Part shown: one piece after another, positions 15,059-24,185 of the stretch
Numbering within the stretch: the stretch's first letter is position 1
How the letters are laid out: every line of letters starts with the position of its first letter
Assembly (NCBI RefSeq): GCF_013782625.1
Contig: NZ_CP056199.1
Coordinates: 62,001 to 126,000, forward strand
Length of the DNA: 64,000 bases
From: Enterobacter sp. RHBSTW-00994
GTDB lineage: Bacteria > Pseudomonadota > Gammaproteobacteria > Enterobacterales > Enterobacteriaceae
Direction of reading: 5' to 3'
Position numbers and translations under genes: made by a program
Notes under the pieces: model-generated
The model's input: only the letters and a program-made list of their open reading frames with translations
Database searches by the model: none
What the model was told of the DNA's origin: nothing

Positions 15059-17149
15059 ATGTCCACATCATATGGACGTGATAAATTATTAGTGGGCGCA
15101 GCCGTACTGTTATGCGCGCCGGTTTTTGCCGAAACAGATAATAACATCGAGGACGTTGAGACTATTCAGGTTGTGGCATCGGTGGAGAGTACGCCAAAAG
15201 AAACCCATGTTTACGAGAATAAAATCGCCGCCCGTCAGCCGGAACTTATCAAAGATATTCTGCGTGATATTCCTGGCGTTGATGTTGGCGGGACGAATGG
15301 ATTTAATCAGCAAATCTATATGCGCGGCGTAAGCGACAAGGGAATCAACGTTACCATTGATGGTGCGCGCCAGATGGGCGATGTTTTTCACCATGGCGGT
15401 AATCTGTTAATTGATCCAGCGTTATTAAAGCAGGTTGATGTCTCTGTGGGGGCTAACTCTGTGGTCCATGGTTCCGGGGCATTAGGCGGTGCGGTGAAAT
15501 TTACCACCGTTGACGCGTCTGATTTGCTGCGACCAGGTGAACGTTACGGCGCACGGGTTAAAACCGGTTACGACACCAATAACGACGAATGGTCTAACTC
15601 CCTGACATTATTTGGCCGGGTGGCCGATCGCGTTGACCTGTTGGGCTATATAAGCCGCAGCGATTACGACTATGGCGAAAGCGGAGATGGCACGCGTATT
15701 GGCGCAGATGGCAAAGATAAAAGCTATTTAGTGAAAGCCGGTGTTGATCTTTTTGAAGGCCAAAAAATAAAAGTCTCGGCGGAGCGCGTAAAATCGGACG
15801 GTGAATATCCGTTCCGCGCTGAGTTTTCCTATCGCCCGACGACCACCGCTAATTTCCAGGACTACACGCCGCAACGTTTTACCCGTGAAACCCAAACGCT
15901 CTCTTATGAAGCGGTTGATGGTAGCGGATGGGTTGACCTCAACGTGGTGGGTTATCACACCAAAAATGAACTCGATCGCAGCCAGCCGCATAAAAATATG
16001 GCCGCAGCCATCCGTTCCGGCAAAGCGAACGCCAGTGTTAAAAAGCGCTGGAATAACCAGGACGGTGGCTGGGTGACGAGTGTGGAAACCTGGGGCATTA
16101 ACGTTGACAACCGTTCTGAATTCCAGACGGGAGCTTTTGGTCACACGTTGCACGTGGGCTATGAATGGTTTCAGACCAAAAATCATCGTGATGATTACCA
16201 ATATTCCAGTGGGCGGAAAACCGCATCCTGGGATGGCGAAAAGGGGACCAGCAACTCTGGGTATCTGGAAAATGCCGTACAGTTGGGTGGGCTGACGCTC
16301 ACACCGGGGATTCGCTACGATCATTATCGGGCAGATATGCTTGGCGATGAGGACCAGACATTCACTGAATTCTCCAAAGCCTTTGGCGCTGAGTACCGTT
16401 TTGAATCCGGCTTGGGCTTATTTGCTAACTACACTGAACTGTTCCGTGCTCCCGATACCACCGAATCGATCCGCGTTAATTCCAGCAAGTTTAACCAGAA
16501 AAACCAGCTTGAGCCGGAAACCGGTGAGAATAAAGAGGTCGGCATTTTCTTCGACCATCGTGGCCTAATTGTGCAAGAGGACACGTTCAGTCTTGTCGGT
16601 AAATATTTCCGCACACATTACGATAATCTTATTGTCCAGACAGCTGTTCCCGGTGTATCTGAACTCACAGAGCGTTTTAATGCCGGTAATGCGGTTGTCG
16701 ATGGCTATGAAGCGTCGGTGAATTATGCGGTAAATAATATTATTACCCGTTTCAGCTATTCTCATATCAGCACTGATTATACGTCACCATTGATGGTCAA
16801 AGGGGTGGCTAAATATGGTGATATCCTGGGACGCGATACTGGCGATAAGTACACTGTAGGGTTGACGTATTTGCTGCCGAAATATGACCTGTCCCTCCAC
16901 TGGAACTCACTGTTCTACACGCGTTATAAAGATGAGAAAACGAAAAAGCCTGGCTATGGTGTGAACGATCTGGCGGTGGAATGGGCGCCCGCATCCGGTA
17001 CGCTGGATGGCCTGACGGTAAGCCTGGGGTTATACAACATCTTTGATAAAAACTATGTGTCCCACACGTCGCGCAACAGCTATGGCGTACTGGGTGCAGA
17101 CTACGAACCCGGACGGAGTTTCCGTGCCAGTGTGGCGTATCAGTTCTGA
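15059..17149 (+). CDS. TonB-dependent outer-membrane receptor, heme-receptor type
   Basis: 696 residues from the ATG at 15059, seven bases after GAGGGG; an upstream GTG at 15044 is less likely. Signal peptide cleavage is predicted after VFA, followed by the TonB box ETIQVVAS. The plug domain (~50-160) contains DILRDIPGVDVGG, YMRGVSDKGINVTIDGARQ and GSGALGGAVKFTTVDASDLL, the last typical of the hemin/hemoglobin receptor family. The beta barrel ends in SVAYQF. The LFRAP motif is present, but the stretch up to NQLEP contains no histidine, unlike classical heme receptors. No transport operon follows. The ligand is thus uncertain (heme, hemoprotein or a siderophore). Confidence 0.9.
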   Translation: MSTSYGRDKLLVGAAVLLCAPVFAETDNNIEDVETIQVVASVESTPKETHVYENKIAARQPELIKDILRDIPGVDVGGTNGFNQQIYMRGVSDKGINVTIDGARQMGDVFHHGGNLLIDPALLKQVDVSVGANSVVHGSGALGGAVKFTTVDASDLLRPGERYGARVKTGYDTNNDEWSNSLTLFGRVADRVDLLGYISRSDYDYGESGDGTRIGADGKDKSYLVKAGVDLFEGQKIKVSAERVKSDGEYPFRAEFSYRPTTTANFQDYTPQRFTRETQTLSYEAVDGSGWVDLNVVGYHTKNELDRSQPHKNMAAAIRSGKANASVKKRWNNQDGGWVTSVETWGINVDNRSEFQTGAFGHTLHVGYEWFQTKNHRDDYQYSSGRKTASWDGEKGTSNSGYLENAVQLGGLTLTPGIRYDHYRADMLGDEDQTFTEFSKAFGAEYRFESGLGLFANYTELFRAPDTTESIRVNSSKFNQKNQLEPETGENKEVGIFFDHRGLIVQEDTFSLVGKYFRTHYDNLIVQTAVPGVSELTERFNAGNAVVDGYEASVNYAVNNIITRFSYSHISTDYTSPLMVKGVAKYGDILGRDTGDKYTVGLTYLLPKYDLSLHWNSLFYTRYKDEKTKKPGYGVNDLAVEWAPASGTLDGLTVSLGLYNIFDKNYVSHTSRNSYGVLGADYEPGRSFRASVAYQF

Positions 17150-17168
17150 TGTTCAGCGCATAAACAAG

Positions 17169-17185
17169 CCCCGGTATAACCGGGG
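17169..17185 (+). terminator. Hairpin after the TonB receptor
   Basis: CCCCGGT-ATA-ACCGGGG, a 7-bp stem 20 nt past the receptor stop. No long T-run follows, so it is a weak or Rho-assisted terminator candidate. Confidence 0.45.
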
Positions 17186-17260
17186 TTAACTGGCAGGAAG
17201 AATGCTGTAGCAGCAGGCCAGGCGCTTGCTTTTCATCCGTGACCCGAACATCATCCCCTC

Positions 17261-17695
17261 ATGAACATCGAAACTGCAGTCTCTTCACAATTTGAACGTC
17301 TTGTCGCGATCTGGGAATCATCCGTTCGCGCCACTCACCACTTTTTACAGGAAAGCGATATTGCGGCGCTGCGCCCGTTATTGCTCAACGCGTATCTCCC
17401 CCATCTCAGGGTGGTGATTGCCCGGGATGAAACGGGAGTGATTCACGGCTTTTTAGGCGTAGATCAAAACCGCATTGAAATGCTGTTTGTCGATGACGTG
17501 AGTCGCGGGAAAGGTGTAGGTAAATTACTGCTGAAGTATGCGGTCGAATATTTCGGCGTGAATGAAGTGGATGTTAACGAGCAGAATCCGCAGGGTGTCG
17601 CGTTTTATCAGTATATGGGGTTTGTGCAGGTTGGACGCTCTGAACGGGACGGGCAGGGGAATCTGTTTCCGTTGCTGCATATGCGGTTGGGGTGA
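17261..17695 (+). CDS. GNAT-family N-acetyltransferase (YjaB-like)
   Basis: 144 residues. The acetyl-CoA loop is seen as DVSRGKGVGKLLLKYA (the R-G-K-G-V-G form of motif A), followed by NEQNPQGVAFYQYMGF (motif B). The N-terminal ERLVAIWESSVRATHHFL and the NEQN block resemble E. coli YjaB. Such enzymes transfer acetyl groups to small amines or protein N-termini; the substrate here is unknown. It stands alone between the receptor gene and the AT-rich islet. Confidence 0.87.
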   Translation: MNIETAVSSQFERLVAIWESSVRATHHFLQESDIAALRPLLLNAYLPHLRVVIARDETGVIHGFLGVDQNRIEMLFVDDVSRGKGVGKLLLKYAVEYFGVNEVDVNEQNPQGVAFYQYMGFVQVGRSERDGQGNLFPLLHMRLG

Positions 17696-17703
17696 TAACG
17701 AGA

Positions 17704-17853
17704 TCAGCGTTTAGCTTTCTTATCCCATTTTAATAAGCCGACAATATCTTTTTCTCCTTCGACTTCTTTAAACAGTCGCTGCTTTTTCCAGGTTCCACCA
17801 AAAACAATTAAAGCAAGAGAGTTCGCAATTCGCGTTTTAGAGGCAATGAGGTT
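17704..17853 (-). pseudogene. Possible C-terminal gene fragment without start
   Basis: A minus-strand open frame of 49 codons runs from a stop at 17854-17856 to a stop at 17704 with no start codon. It reads like real protein (ALIVFGGTWKKQRLFKEVEG, ending in a Lys-rich tail). I do not recognise the family. It looks like the surviving 3' end of a truncated gene in the islet next to selC. The 5' end of the fragment overlaps the start of the plus-strand frame at 17846. Confidence 0.3.
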
Positions 17854-18145
17854 TCATGAACTTAGTATTAGTACTGGGGAATTATCTAAAATTTCTGGAC
17901 TTTCTTTTAATCAATTCGAAGGGGTATATGTTTTTTGGAAAACGTTGAATGTATCAACAGAGGTTTTCAATGTTGATGGACAGTATGACTGTGATCAAGT
18001 TAAAGTTAATGAAGCTATTCAAGACGTGAAAAATGGAATATTTGATTATTTATATTATTGGGATCATAGAATATTAGAAAATATTAATTTACAAAGATTA
18101 ATGGCTGATAATTTGAATGCGGGGGAATTTATTAGAGAGAGCTAA
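17846..18145 (+). CDS. Hypothetical AT-rich 99-residue protein, possibly a 5'-truncated remnant
   Basis: The composition is clearly more AT-rich than the neighbours. It has no signal peptide or membrane segment and is rich in aromatic and acidic residues (for example VYVFWKTLNVS and FDYLYYWDH). No clear Shine-Dalgarno precedes the ATG, and the frame stays open well upstream with helix-like sequence, so the present start may not be original. A short direct repeat (attagagagagcta twice) closes the gene. It lies 44 bp from the 3' end of selC, a classic integration site, which suggests a remnant of acquired DNA. Function unknown. Confidence 0.45.
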   Translation: MRFHELSISTGELSKISGLSFNQFEGVYVFWKTLNVSTEVFNVDGQYDCDQVKVNEAIQDVKNGIFDYLYYWDHRILENINLQRLMADNLNAGEFIRES

Positions 18146-18188
18146 TTAGAGAGAGCTAAATTGTGCCATCGCTTCATATCAAAATTTT

Positions 18189-18283
18189 TGGCGGAAGATC
18201 ACAGGAGTCGAACCTGCCCGGGAACGCTGGCGTCCCCAACTGGATTTGAAGTCCAGCCACCTCACCGGAGATGACGATCTTCC
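18189..18283 (-). tRNA. selC: tRNA-Sec (UCA)
   Basis: A 95-nt selenocysteine tRNA on the minus strand. The 8-bp acceptor GGAAGATC/GATCTTCC, the anticodon loop CTTCAAA with TCA, the long variable arm and an encoded CCA end are all visible. It differs from E. coli selC at only a few paired positions. It inserts selenocysteine at UGA codons, as in formate dehydrogenases. Its 3' end faces the AT-rich islet, and selC is a known hotspot for integrating islands. Confidence 0.98.
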
Positions 18284-18314
18284 GCGCCTGCATTGCTACA
18301 TGGAGGCGGGGCGC

Positions 18315-18320
18315 ATTATA
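18315..18320 (-). promoter_or_regulatory. selC promoter, -10 box
   Basis: TATAAT on the minus strand is followed by the GC-rich stretch GCGCCCCGCC, a discriminator typical of stable-RNA promoters. It lies about 30 bp before the tRNA 5' end. The -35 region is poor. Confidence 0.65.
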
Positions 18321-18525
18321 GCTACTTTCAGGCATTTACCACATACCCAGACACACTTTTTTCACTACTCTTTTGACCTGTATTAAGCCATTTGAGTTAA
18401 TTCCTAACAAAATCCTCACGTTAGCTTTTCCCCGTTCTGAGTTTTAACGCGATCACAAAAAGCAAGAAACGTAAGTTACTAACCAGAAAACAGAATACCC
18501 GCCCCGTCGCCAATGGTTTACAACA

Positions 18526-18541
18526 TGTGAAACCGGTCTCA
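18526..18541. promoter_or_regulatory. Overlapping CRP-like and LacI-family-like site before yicJ
   Basis: TGTGA-AACCGG-TCTCA matches the CRP consensus with one core mismatch. Within it, TGAAACC-GGTCTCA is one base short of the perfect palindrome TGAAACCGGTTTCA, the form bound by AscG-like repressors. It ends 29 bp before the yicJ start. Which protein binds is unresolved. Confidence 0.4.
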
Positions 18542-18570
18542 GCGCCCCCTACAGCGTGAAGGATAAAAAA

Positions 18571-19965
18571 ATGAAGAGCGAAGTACTGTCTGTAAAAGAG
18601 AAGATTGGCTATGGCATGGGTGACGCCGCCAGCCACATCATTTTTGATAACGTCATGCTGTACATGATGTTTTTCTACACCGATATTTTCGGCATTCCTG
18701 CCGGGTTTGTCGGAACCATGTTCCTGCTGGCGCGCGCGCTGGATGCCATCTCCGACCCATGCATGGGGCTGCTTGCTGACCGCACCCGCAGCCGTTGGGG
18801 TAAGTTCCGCCCGTGGATTTTGTTCGGTGCTATCCCGTTCGGCATCGTCTGCGTGCTGGCGTACACCACGCCGGACCTTAGCCTGAACGGAAAAATGATT
18901 TATGCCGCTATCACCTACACTCTGCTGACCCTGCTCTATACCGTGGTCAACATTCCTTATTGTGCACTTGGCGGCGTCATCACCAACGACCCAACGCAGC
19001 GTATCTCCCTGCAGTCCTGGCGCTTTGTGCTGGCCACGGCGGGCGGCATGCTCTCCACGGTATTGATGATGCCGCTGGTAAACCTGATTGGTGGTGAAGA
19101 CAAAGCCTTTGGCTTCCAGGGCGGGATTGCCGTGCTGTCGGTGGTCGCGTTCCTGATGCTGGCATTCTGCTTCTTCACCACCAAAGAACGCATCCAGGTT
19201 CCGCCAAGCACCACCTCCATGCGTGAAGACCTGCGCGACATCTGGCAAAACGACCAGTGGCGTATTGTCGGCGTGCTGACCATCCTTAATATCCTCGCCG
19301 TCTGCGTGCGCGGCGGCGCGATGATGTACTACTGCACCTGGATCATGGGCTCGCCGGAAGTATTCGTTGCTTTCCTCACCACCTACTGCGTCGGCAACCT
19401 GATCGGCTCTGCGCTGGCAAAACCGCTTACTGACTGGAAATGCAAAGTCAGCGTCTTCTGGTGGACCAACGCCGCGCTGGCGGTGCTGAGTATCGCTATG
19501 TTCTTCGTGCCGATGCATGCCAGCATCGTGATGTTCGGCTTTATCTTCGTAATTGGCGTGCTGCACCAACTGGTAACGCCAATCCAGTGGGTGATGATGT
19601 CCGACACCGTTGATTACGGCGAATGGACCAACGGCAAACGTCTCACCGGTATCAGCTTTGCAGGCACACTTTTCGTGCTGAAACTGGGCCTGGCACTGGG
19701 AGGCGCAATGATTGGCTGGATGCTGGCCGGCGGCGGTTACGACGCGGCAGCGAAAACCCAGAACAGCGCGACCATCAGCATCATCATTGGCCTCTTCACC
19801 CTGGTTCCGGCGGTCTGCTACGTGCTGAGTGCCATTATCGCCAAACGCTATTACACGCTGAAAACACCATTCCTGTTGAAAATCATGGGTGAGTTGGCGC
19901 AGGGTGCGCGCCGTAATCAGCAGGCATTCGACAACCTGCCAGTCAGCAAAGAATTACAGAACTAA
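18571..19965 (+). CDS. yicJ: GPH-family glycoside-cation symporter YicJ
   Basis: 464 residues from the ATG at 18571, seven bases after AAGGA. It is a twelve-helix glycoside-pentoside-hexuronide:cation symporter, with the family start EKIGYGMGDAASHIIFDNVM and the cytoplasmic loop ISDPCMGLLADRTRSRWGKF. It is adjacent to the alpha-xylosidase yicI (12-nt gap), as in E. coli, and is inferred to import isoprimeverose or related alpha-xylosides in symport with a cation. The position next to selC is also as in E. coli, which supports orthology. Confidence 0.95.
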   Translation: MKSEVLSVKEKIGYGMGDAASHIIFDNVMLYMMFFYTDIFGIPAGFVGTMFLLARALDAISDPCMGLLADRTRSRWGKFRPWILFGAIPFGIVCVLAYTTPDLSLNGKMIYAAITYTLLTLLYTVVNIPYCALGGVITNDPTQRISLQSWRFVLATAGGMLSTVLMMPLVNLIGGEDKAFGFQGGIAVLSVVAFLMLAFCFFTTKERIQVPPSTTSMREDLRDIWQNDQWRIVGVLTILNILAVCVRGGAMMYYCTWIMGSPEVFVAFLTTYCVGNLIGSALAKPLTDWKCKVSVFWWTNAALAVLSIAMFFVPMHASIVMFGFIFVIGVLHQLVTPIQWVMMSDTVDYGEWTNGKRLTGISFAGTLFVLKLGLALGGAMIGWMLAGGGYDAAAKTQNSATISIIIGLFTLVPAVCYVLSAIIAKRYYTLKTPFLLKIMGELAQGARRNQQAFDNLPVSKELQN

Positions 19966-19977
19966 GAGGACGAAAGT

Positions 19978-22296
19978 ATGAAAATCAGTGACGGAAACTG
20001 GCTCATTCAACCGGGCCTGAACGTGACGTATCCGGTTCAGGTATTCGATGTGGATCAGCAGGGTAACGATCTGGTGGTCTATGTTGCGCCACGTGACGTG
20101 CGCGAACGGACCTGGCAGCTCGACACATTGATGTTCACGGTTCGCCTGTTTGCCCCACAGGAAGGGATTGTCGGGGTGCGCATTGAGCACTTCCAGGGGG
20201 CGCTTGATAACGGCCCACACTATCCGCTGAATGTTCTGCAGGATGTGAAGGTTGAGATTGAAAACAACGCGGAATTCGCGGAGCTGAAAAGCGGCACGAT
20301 CAGCGTGCGCGTCACGAAAGGTGAATTCTGGGCGCTGGATTTCCTGCGCAACGGGCAGCGTATTACCGGTAGTCAGTTGAAAAACAACGGCTACGTGCAG
20401 GACAGCAATACAGACCGCAATCATATCTTCGAGCGTCTGGATCTGGGTGTGGGTGAAACGGTCTACGGTCTGGGCGAACGCTTTACCGCGCTGGTGCGTA
20501 ACGGCCAGACGGTGGAAACCTGGAATCGCGACGGCGGAACCAGCACCGAGCAGTCATACAAAAATATCCCGTTCTACCTCACTAACCGGGGTTACGGTGT
20601 GCTGGTGAACCACCCGGAGAACGTGTCGTTCGAAGTGGGATCTGAGAAGGTCTCCAAAGTGCAGTTCAGCGTGGAAGGCGAGCATCTTGAGTATTTTGTG
20701 ATCGACGGCCCGACGCCGAAAGAGGTGCTGAACCGCTATACGCAGTTCACCGGGCGTCCGGCATTGCCACCGGCATGGTCATTCGGCCTGTGGCTCACCA
20801 CATCGTTCACCACCAACTATGACGAAGCCACGGTAAACCGTTTTATCAACGGTATGGCCGAGCGTGACCTGCCGCTACACGTGTTCCACTTCGATTGCTT
20901 CTGGATGAAGGCCTTCCAGTGGTGCGACTTCGAGTGGGATCCGGTGACCTTCCCGGACCCGGAAGGGATGATTCGCCGTCTGAAAGAGAAAGGGCTGAAA
21001 GTCTGCGTGTGGATCAATCCGTATATCGGCCAGAAATCACCAGTGTTCAACGAGCTGAAAAAGAAAGATTATCTGCTCAAACGCCCAGACGGTTCCCTGT
21101 GGCAGTGGGATAAATGGCAGCCGGGGCTGGCGATTTACGACTTCACCAACCCGGATGCCTGCAAATGGTACGCCGACAAGCTGAAAGGTCTGGTGGATAT
21201 TGGCGTGGATTGCTTCAAAACCGATTTCGGCGAACGTATCCCGACGGATGTTGTATGGCATGACGGATCTGATCCGCAGAAGATGCATAACCACTATGCC
21301 TATATCTACAACGAGCTGGTGTGGAACGTGCTGAAAGAGACCGTGGGTGAAGAAGAGGCCGTGTTGTTTGCCCGTTCTGCGTCCGTCGGTGCGCAAAAAT
21401 TCCCGGTGCACTGGGGCGGTGACTGCTACGCCAATTACGAATCCATGGCGGAAAGTCTGCGCGGGGGGTTGTCGATTGGTCTGTCCGGTTTCGGTTTCTG
21501 GAGCCATGATATCGGCGGCTTTGAAAACACCGCTCCGGCGCATGTCTACAAACGCTGGTGCGCGTTCGGATTGTTCTCTAGCCACAGCCGTTTACACGGC
21601 AGCAAATCTTACCGTGTGCCGTGGGCGTACGATGATGAATCCTGCGATGTCGTGCGCCATTTCACACAGCTTAAGTGCCAGATGATGCCGTACTTATATC
21701 GCCAGGCGGCGCTGGCACGAGAGGAAGGTACACCAATGCTGCGGGCAATGATGCTGGAGTTCCCGGACGATCCGGCCTGTGATTATCTCGACCGCCAGTA
21801 CATGCTGGGGGATTCCATGATGGTTGCCCCGGTGTTCTCTGAAGCGGGTGATGTGCAATTTTATCTGCCGGAAGGACGCTGGACGCATCTGTGGCACAAC
21901 GATGAAATCCTGGGCAGCCGCTGGCACAAACAGCAGCACGGTTTCCAGAGCCTGCCTGTATATGTGCGTGATAACACCCTGCTGGCACTGGGTAACAACA
22001 ACCAGAAGCCAGACTACGCGTGGAACGAAGGCACTGCTTTCCAGCTGTTTAACCTGGACGACGGCGCTACGGCAGTCAGTGAAGTACCTGCGGCGGACGG
22101 TACTGTGGCGTTTACGCTGAAGGCATCGCGTCAGGATGGGACTGTGACCATCCAGGGCGCAGGAGAGGCGCGGAGCTGGTCAGTCTGCTTGCGCAACGTG
22201 CAGAACGTGGGCAGCGTGAAAGGCGGCTCACATGCCGGTAGCGAGTGGGGCGTGGTGGTGAAAGCGGATGGCAATGAGGTTGTGATTCATCTCTGA
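19978..22296 (+). CDS. yicI: Alpha-xylosidase, GH31
   Basis: 772 residues, the same length as E. coli YicI, a cytosolic hexameric alpha-xylosidase that releases xylose from isoprimeverose and similar alpha-xylosides. GH31 landmarks are visible: [40 protein letters not shown] and the nucleophile Asp in [12 protein letters not shown] (near residue 416). [18 protein letters not shown] is followed by the region with the acid/base Asp. It forms an operon with yicJ; GAGGACGAAAGT precedes the ATG. The 27-bp hairpin after it separates it from the convergent yicH. Confidence 0.97.
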   Translation: MKISDGNWLIQPGLNVTYPVQVFDVDQQGNDLVVYVAPRDVRERTWQLDTLMFTVRLFAPQEGIVGVRIEHFQGALDNGPHYPLNVLQDVKVEIENNAEFAELKSGTISVRVTKGEFWALDFLRNGQRITGSQLKNNGYVQDSNTDRNHIFERLDLGVGETVYGLGERFTALVRNGQTVETWNRDGGTSTEQSYKNIPFYLTNRGYGVLVNHPENVSFEVGSEKVSKVQFSVEGEHLEYFVIDGPTPKEVLNRYTQFTGRPALPPAWSFGLWLTTSFTTNYDEATVNRFINGMAERDLPLHVFHFDCFWMKAFQWCDFEWDPVTFPDPEGMIRRLKEKGLKVCVWINPYIGQKSPVFNELKKKDYLLKRPDGSLWQWDKWQPGLAIYDFTNPDACKWYADKLKGLVDIGVDCFKTDFGERIPTDVVWHDGSDPQKMHNHYAYIYNELVWNVLKETVGEEEAVLFARSASVGAQKFPVHWGGDCYANYESMAESLRGGLSIGLSGFGFWSHDIGGFENTAPAHVYKRWCAFGLFSSHSRLHGSKSYRVPWAYDDESCDVVRHFTQLKCQMMPYLYRQAALAREEGTPMLRAMMLEFPDDPACDYLDRQYMLGDSMMVAPVFSEAGDVQFYLPEGRWTHLWHNDEILGSRWHKQQHGFQSLPVYVRDNTLLALGNNNQKPDYAWNEGTAFQLFNLDDGATAVSEVPAADGTVAFTLKASRQDGTVTIQGAGEARSWSVCLRNVQNVGSVKGGSHAGSEWGVVVKADGNEVVIHL

Positions 22297-22303
22297 GTTC
22301 TCT

Positions 22304-22330
22304 CTCCCTCTCCCGAAAGGGGAGAGGGAG
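22304..22330. terminator. Bidirectional hairpin between yicI and yicH
   Basis: CTCCCTCTCCC-GAAAG-GGGAGAGGGAG is a perfect 11-bp GC-rich stem placed between two convergent genes. It lacks a T-run and belongs to the same repeat element that covers the end of yicH. Confidence 0.6.
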
Positions 22331-22372
22331 GGTTTGCTCTAGGGAGAGGGCTGGGGCGAAGGGGGAGCTGAC
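22304..22372. repeat. GC-rich palindromic repeat reaching into the yicH coding end
   Basis: After the 11-bp hairpin, the repeat continues with GGGAGAGGGCTGGGGCGAAG, the alternating GGGAGAGGG/GGGG type common as dispersed intergenic repeats in Enterobacter-like genomes. The last nine or so codons of yicH (PPSPQPSP) are encoded within it on the minus strand. Confidence 0.55.
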
Positions 22373-24066
22373 GACGTAACAGCAGGAACTGTCGATACCA
22401 CGCCCCCCGCCATCGTCTGCTGGACTTGCTGTTTATCCATATTCACCGCATTTAGCTTCCCGTTTACCGTCGGCTTCAGCGGCGCATTTGCCTGAACGCT
22501 GCCACTGGCGGTCACCTGAATATTGCCGTCACCAGTAATAGGCAGTGCTGGCCAGCCCCACTGTTGCATCACGTTCAGCGGCACGCCGCGCCCGTTCAGG
22601 CTTACGGTGGTCTGGCGTTGTGCAAGCTGTGAAACGGTTGCGGTGGCTTCAAGGATCCCTTTCTCGGTAAAGGCGCTCAGTTCGGTAATATTGACCGTCG
22701 AGGCGTTGGCGTTGAGCGCCAGCGAAGGACGACGCACATCCACGCGATTAAACGTTGCCGCCGCACCGTTCAGCGTGGCGTTGCCTCCCCACATACCCCA
22801 TTGACGATCTTTAGCCAGTTGCAGATTCGCGCCGTAGCCATCAAGGGAGGTGATTTGCCACGGGAAAGCCGGATCGATATCGATCACCAGGTTACGGCTC
22901 AGACCGAATTTTTTCAGCGTCACACCGTTTAGCCACTCCGGCAACGGATCCATCCACAGCGTTTTCCAGTTTTGCGGCAGAGTGTATTCCAGCCCGGCGA
23001 TGGCAACATCGTCCAGAACCAGCGTTTTGCCATCGCGGAGCCAGTTACCGGACGTACGTACCATGCCGCCTTCCCAGCGGGAGGTAAACTGGCGCAGCGC
23101 AATGCCCTGTGGGGCAAATTCAGCGTTCAGGATCGGGTCGAAAAGATGCAGCGAGCCATAGATAAACTCGCTGGCATTCATCGATAAACGTCCGTCCTGA
23201 CTCTGCCAGTCGCCTTTGCTTAGGGTCAGATTACGCAAGCTTAAATCGAGATCGGTCACCGCCCAGTCCGGCCCTTGCAGACGTGCATCGGTCACGTCGA
23301 GACGGCCAATTTGCAGGGAAGGGAGTGTGGTGATGGGGGCGAAGAAATCCATCAGTGTTTTATCGCTTTGCAGACGGATCTCATTCAGCCGCAGAGTATC
23401 GATTACCCAGCTACCGTCAGCATTGCGCAGTGCGGAGCCAGTGAGGGAGCCGCGCGCCATATCTGCCCCGATGGTGTTCAGCACCACTTCCTTGCCGTTG
23501 AGTTGCCCCTGAATCAGTACATTACTGGCCGGAACGCCATTGAGCGTGAGCGAGCCCGCGCTGATCTGAATCTGTGCATTTTTGCCCAGTACGTTACCCG
23601 CTTCCGGCTGCCATGGGCTAACGCCACCTGTGACTTTTTGCGCACTCAGGTCCCATTCCGTGTTTGGGCTGTTAAACGCCATGTTATTCAGTTGCAACCG
23701 GTCGGCCTGGAAAGGCAGAGGTGCAGTCTGCGGGGAAAGGTTCAGCGTACCGTCATACAGCGAGATGGTATCTACATGCAGCGGATCGGTGATCTGGCGG
23801 CTGCTTAAGCCGATGTCGACTTTTTTGGCAACAAGCGTGGCGGGTTTCCCGTCGCGACCAAAAGTGATGTTTTCCAGGATGATGTGGGAAGGCGATGAAA
23901 AGCGGTGATCCATCTGGTCGAAATTGAGTTCGTAATCGGTATTGACCGTAACCCAACTGCTGACCTGCGCCGCGCCCCAGCGCGTCTGAACCAGAATATA
24001 CAGTGCCAGGATCACGATAAGTATCGCAATCAAAATCCAGATGAGCAGCTTTCCAATAAATTTCAT
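22339..24066 (-). CDS. yicH: AsmA-family inner-membrane protein YicH
   Basis: 575 residues from the ATG at 24066; an upstream in-frame ATG at 24090 has no homology support. The N-terminus MKFIGKLLIWILIAILIVIL is an uncleaved membrane anchor, and the rest is periplasmic beta-strand repeat sequence of the AsmA type, whose members include TamB-like lipid-transfer bridge proteins. E. coli YicH has 569 residues. The C-terminus (SSAPPSPQPSP) is Pro-rich and low in complexity because the stop lies in a GC-rich repeat. It is convergent with yicI. Confidence 0.94.
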   Translation of the reverse strand: MKFIGKLLIWILIAILIVILALYILVQTRWGAAQVSSWVTVNTDYELNFDQMDHRFSSPSHIILENITFGRDGKPATLVAKKVDIGLSSRQITDPLHVDTISLYDGTLNLSPQTAPLPFQADRLQLNNMAFNSPNTEWDLSAQKVTGGVSPWQPEAGNVLGKNAQIQISAGSLTLNGVPASNVLIQGQLNGKEVVLNTIGADMARGSLTGSALRNADGSWVIDTLRLNEIRLQSDKTLMDFFAPITTLPSLQIGRLDVTDARLQGPDWAVTDLDLSLRNLTLSKGDWQSQDGRLSMNASEFIYGSLHLFDPILNAEFAPQGIALRQFTSRWEGGMVRTSGNWLRDGKTLVLDDVAIAGLEYTLPQNWKTLWMDPLPEWLNGVTLKKFGLSRNLVIDIDPAFPWQITSLDGYGANLQLAKDRQWGMWGGNATLNGAAATFNRVDVRRPSLALNANASTVNITELSAFTEKGILEATATVSQLAQRQTTVSLNGRGVPLNVMQQWGWPALPITGDGNIQVTASGSVQANAPLKPTVNGKLNAVNMDKQQVQQTMAGGVVSTVPAVTSSAPPSPQPSP

Positions 24067-24185
24067 GGTCTTCCATCCCGTCAAACGCACATAAAGGAGT
24101 TATGCACGATTTATGCGCAATCCTCAAGGCGGGAATGGTGTAATTAGATGTCACGGCGGGCATTGACTGCCCGCCGTGATGACGA

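Noticed and set aside
17700-18283. Duplicated selC 3' end marking an integrated island
   Set aside because: I looked for a second copy of the tRNA 3' sequence near the AT-rich islet and further left, and found none, so no att-site pair is claimed.
18421-19569. Long minus-strand open frame opposite yicJ
   Set aside because: It is rich in His, Gln, Arg and Glu as expected of an antisense frame, has no recognisable domain, and lies on a well-supported transporter gene.
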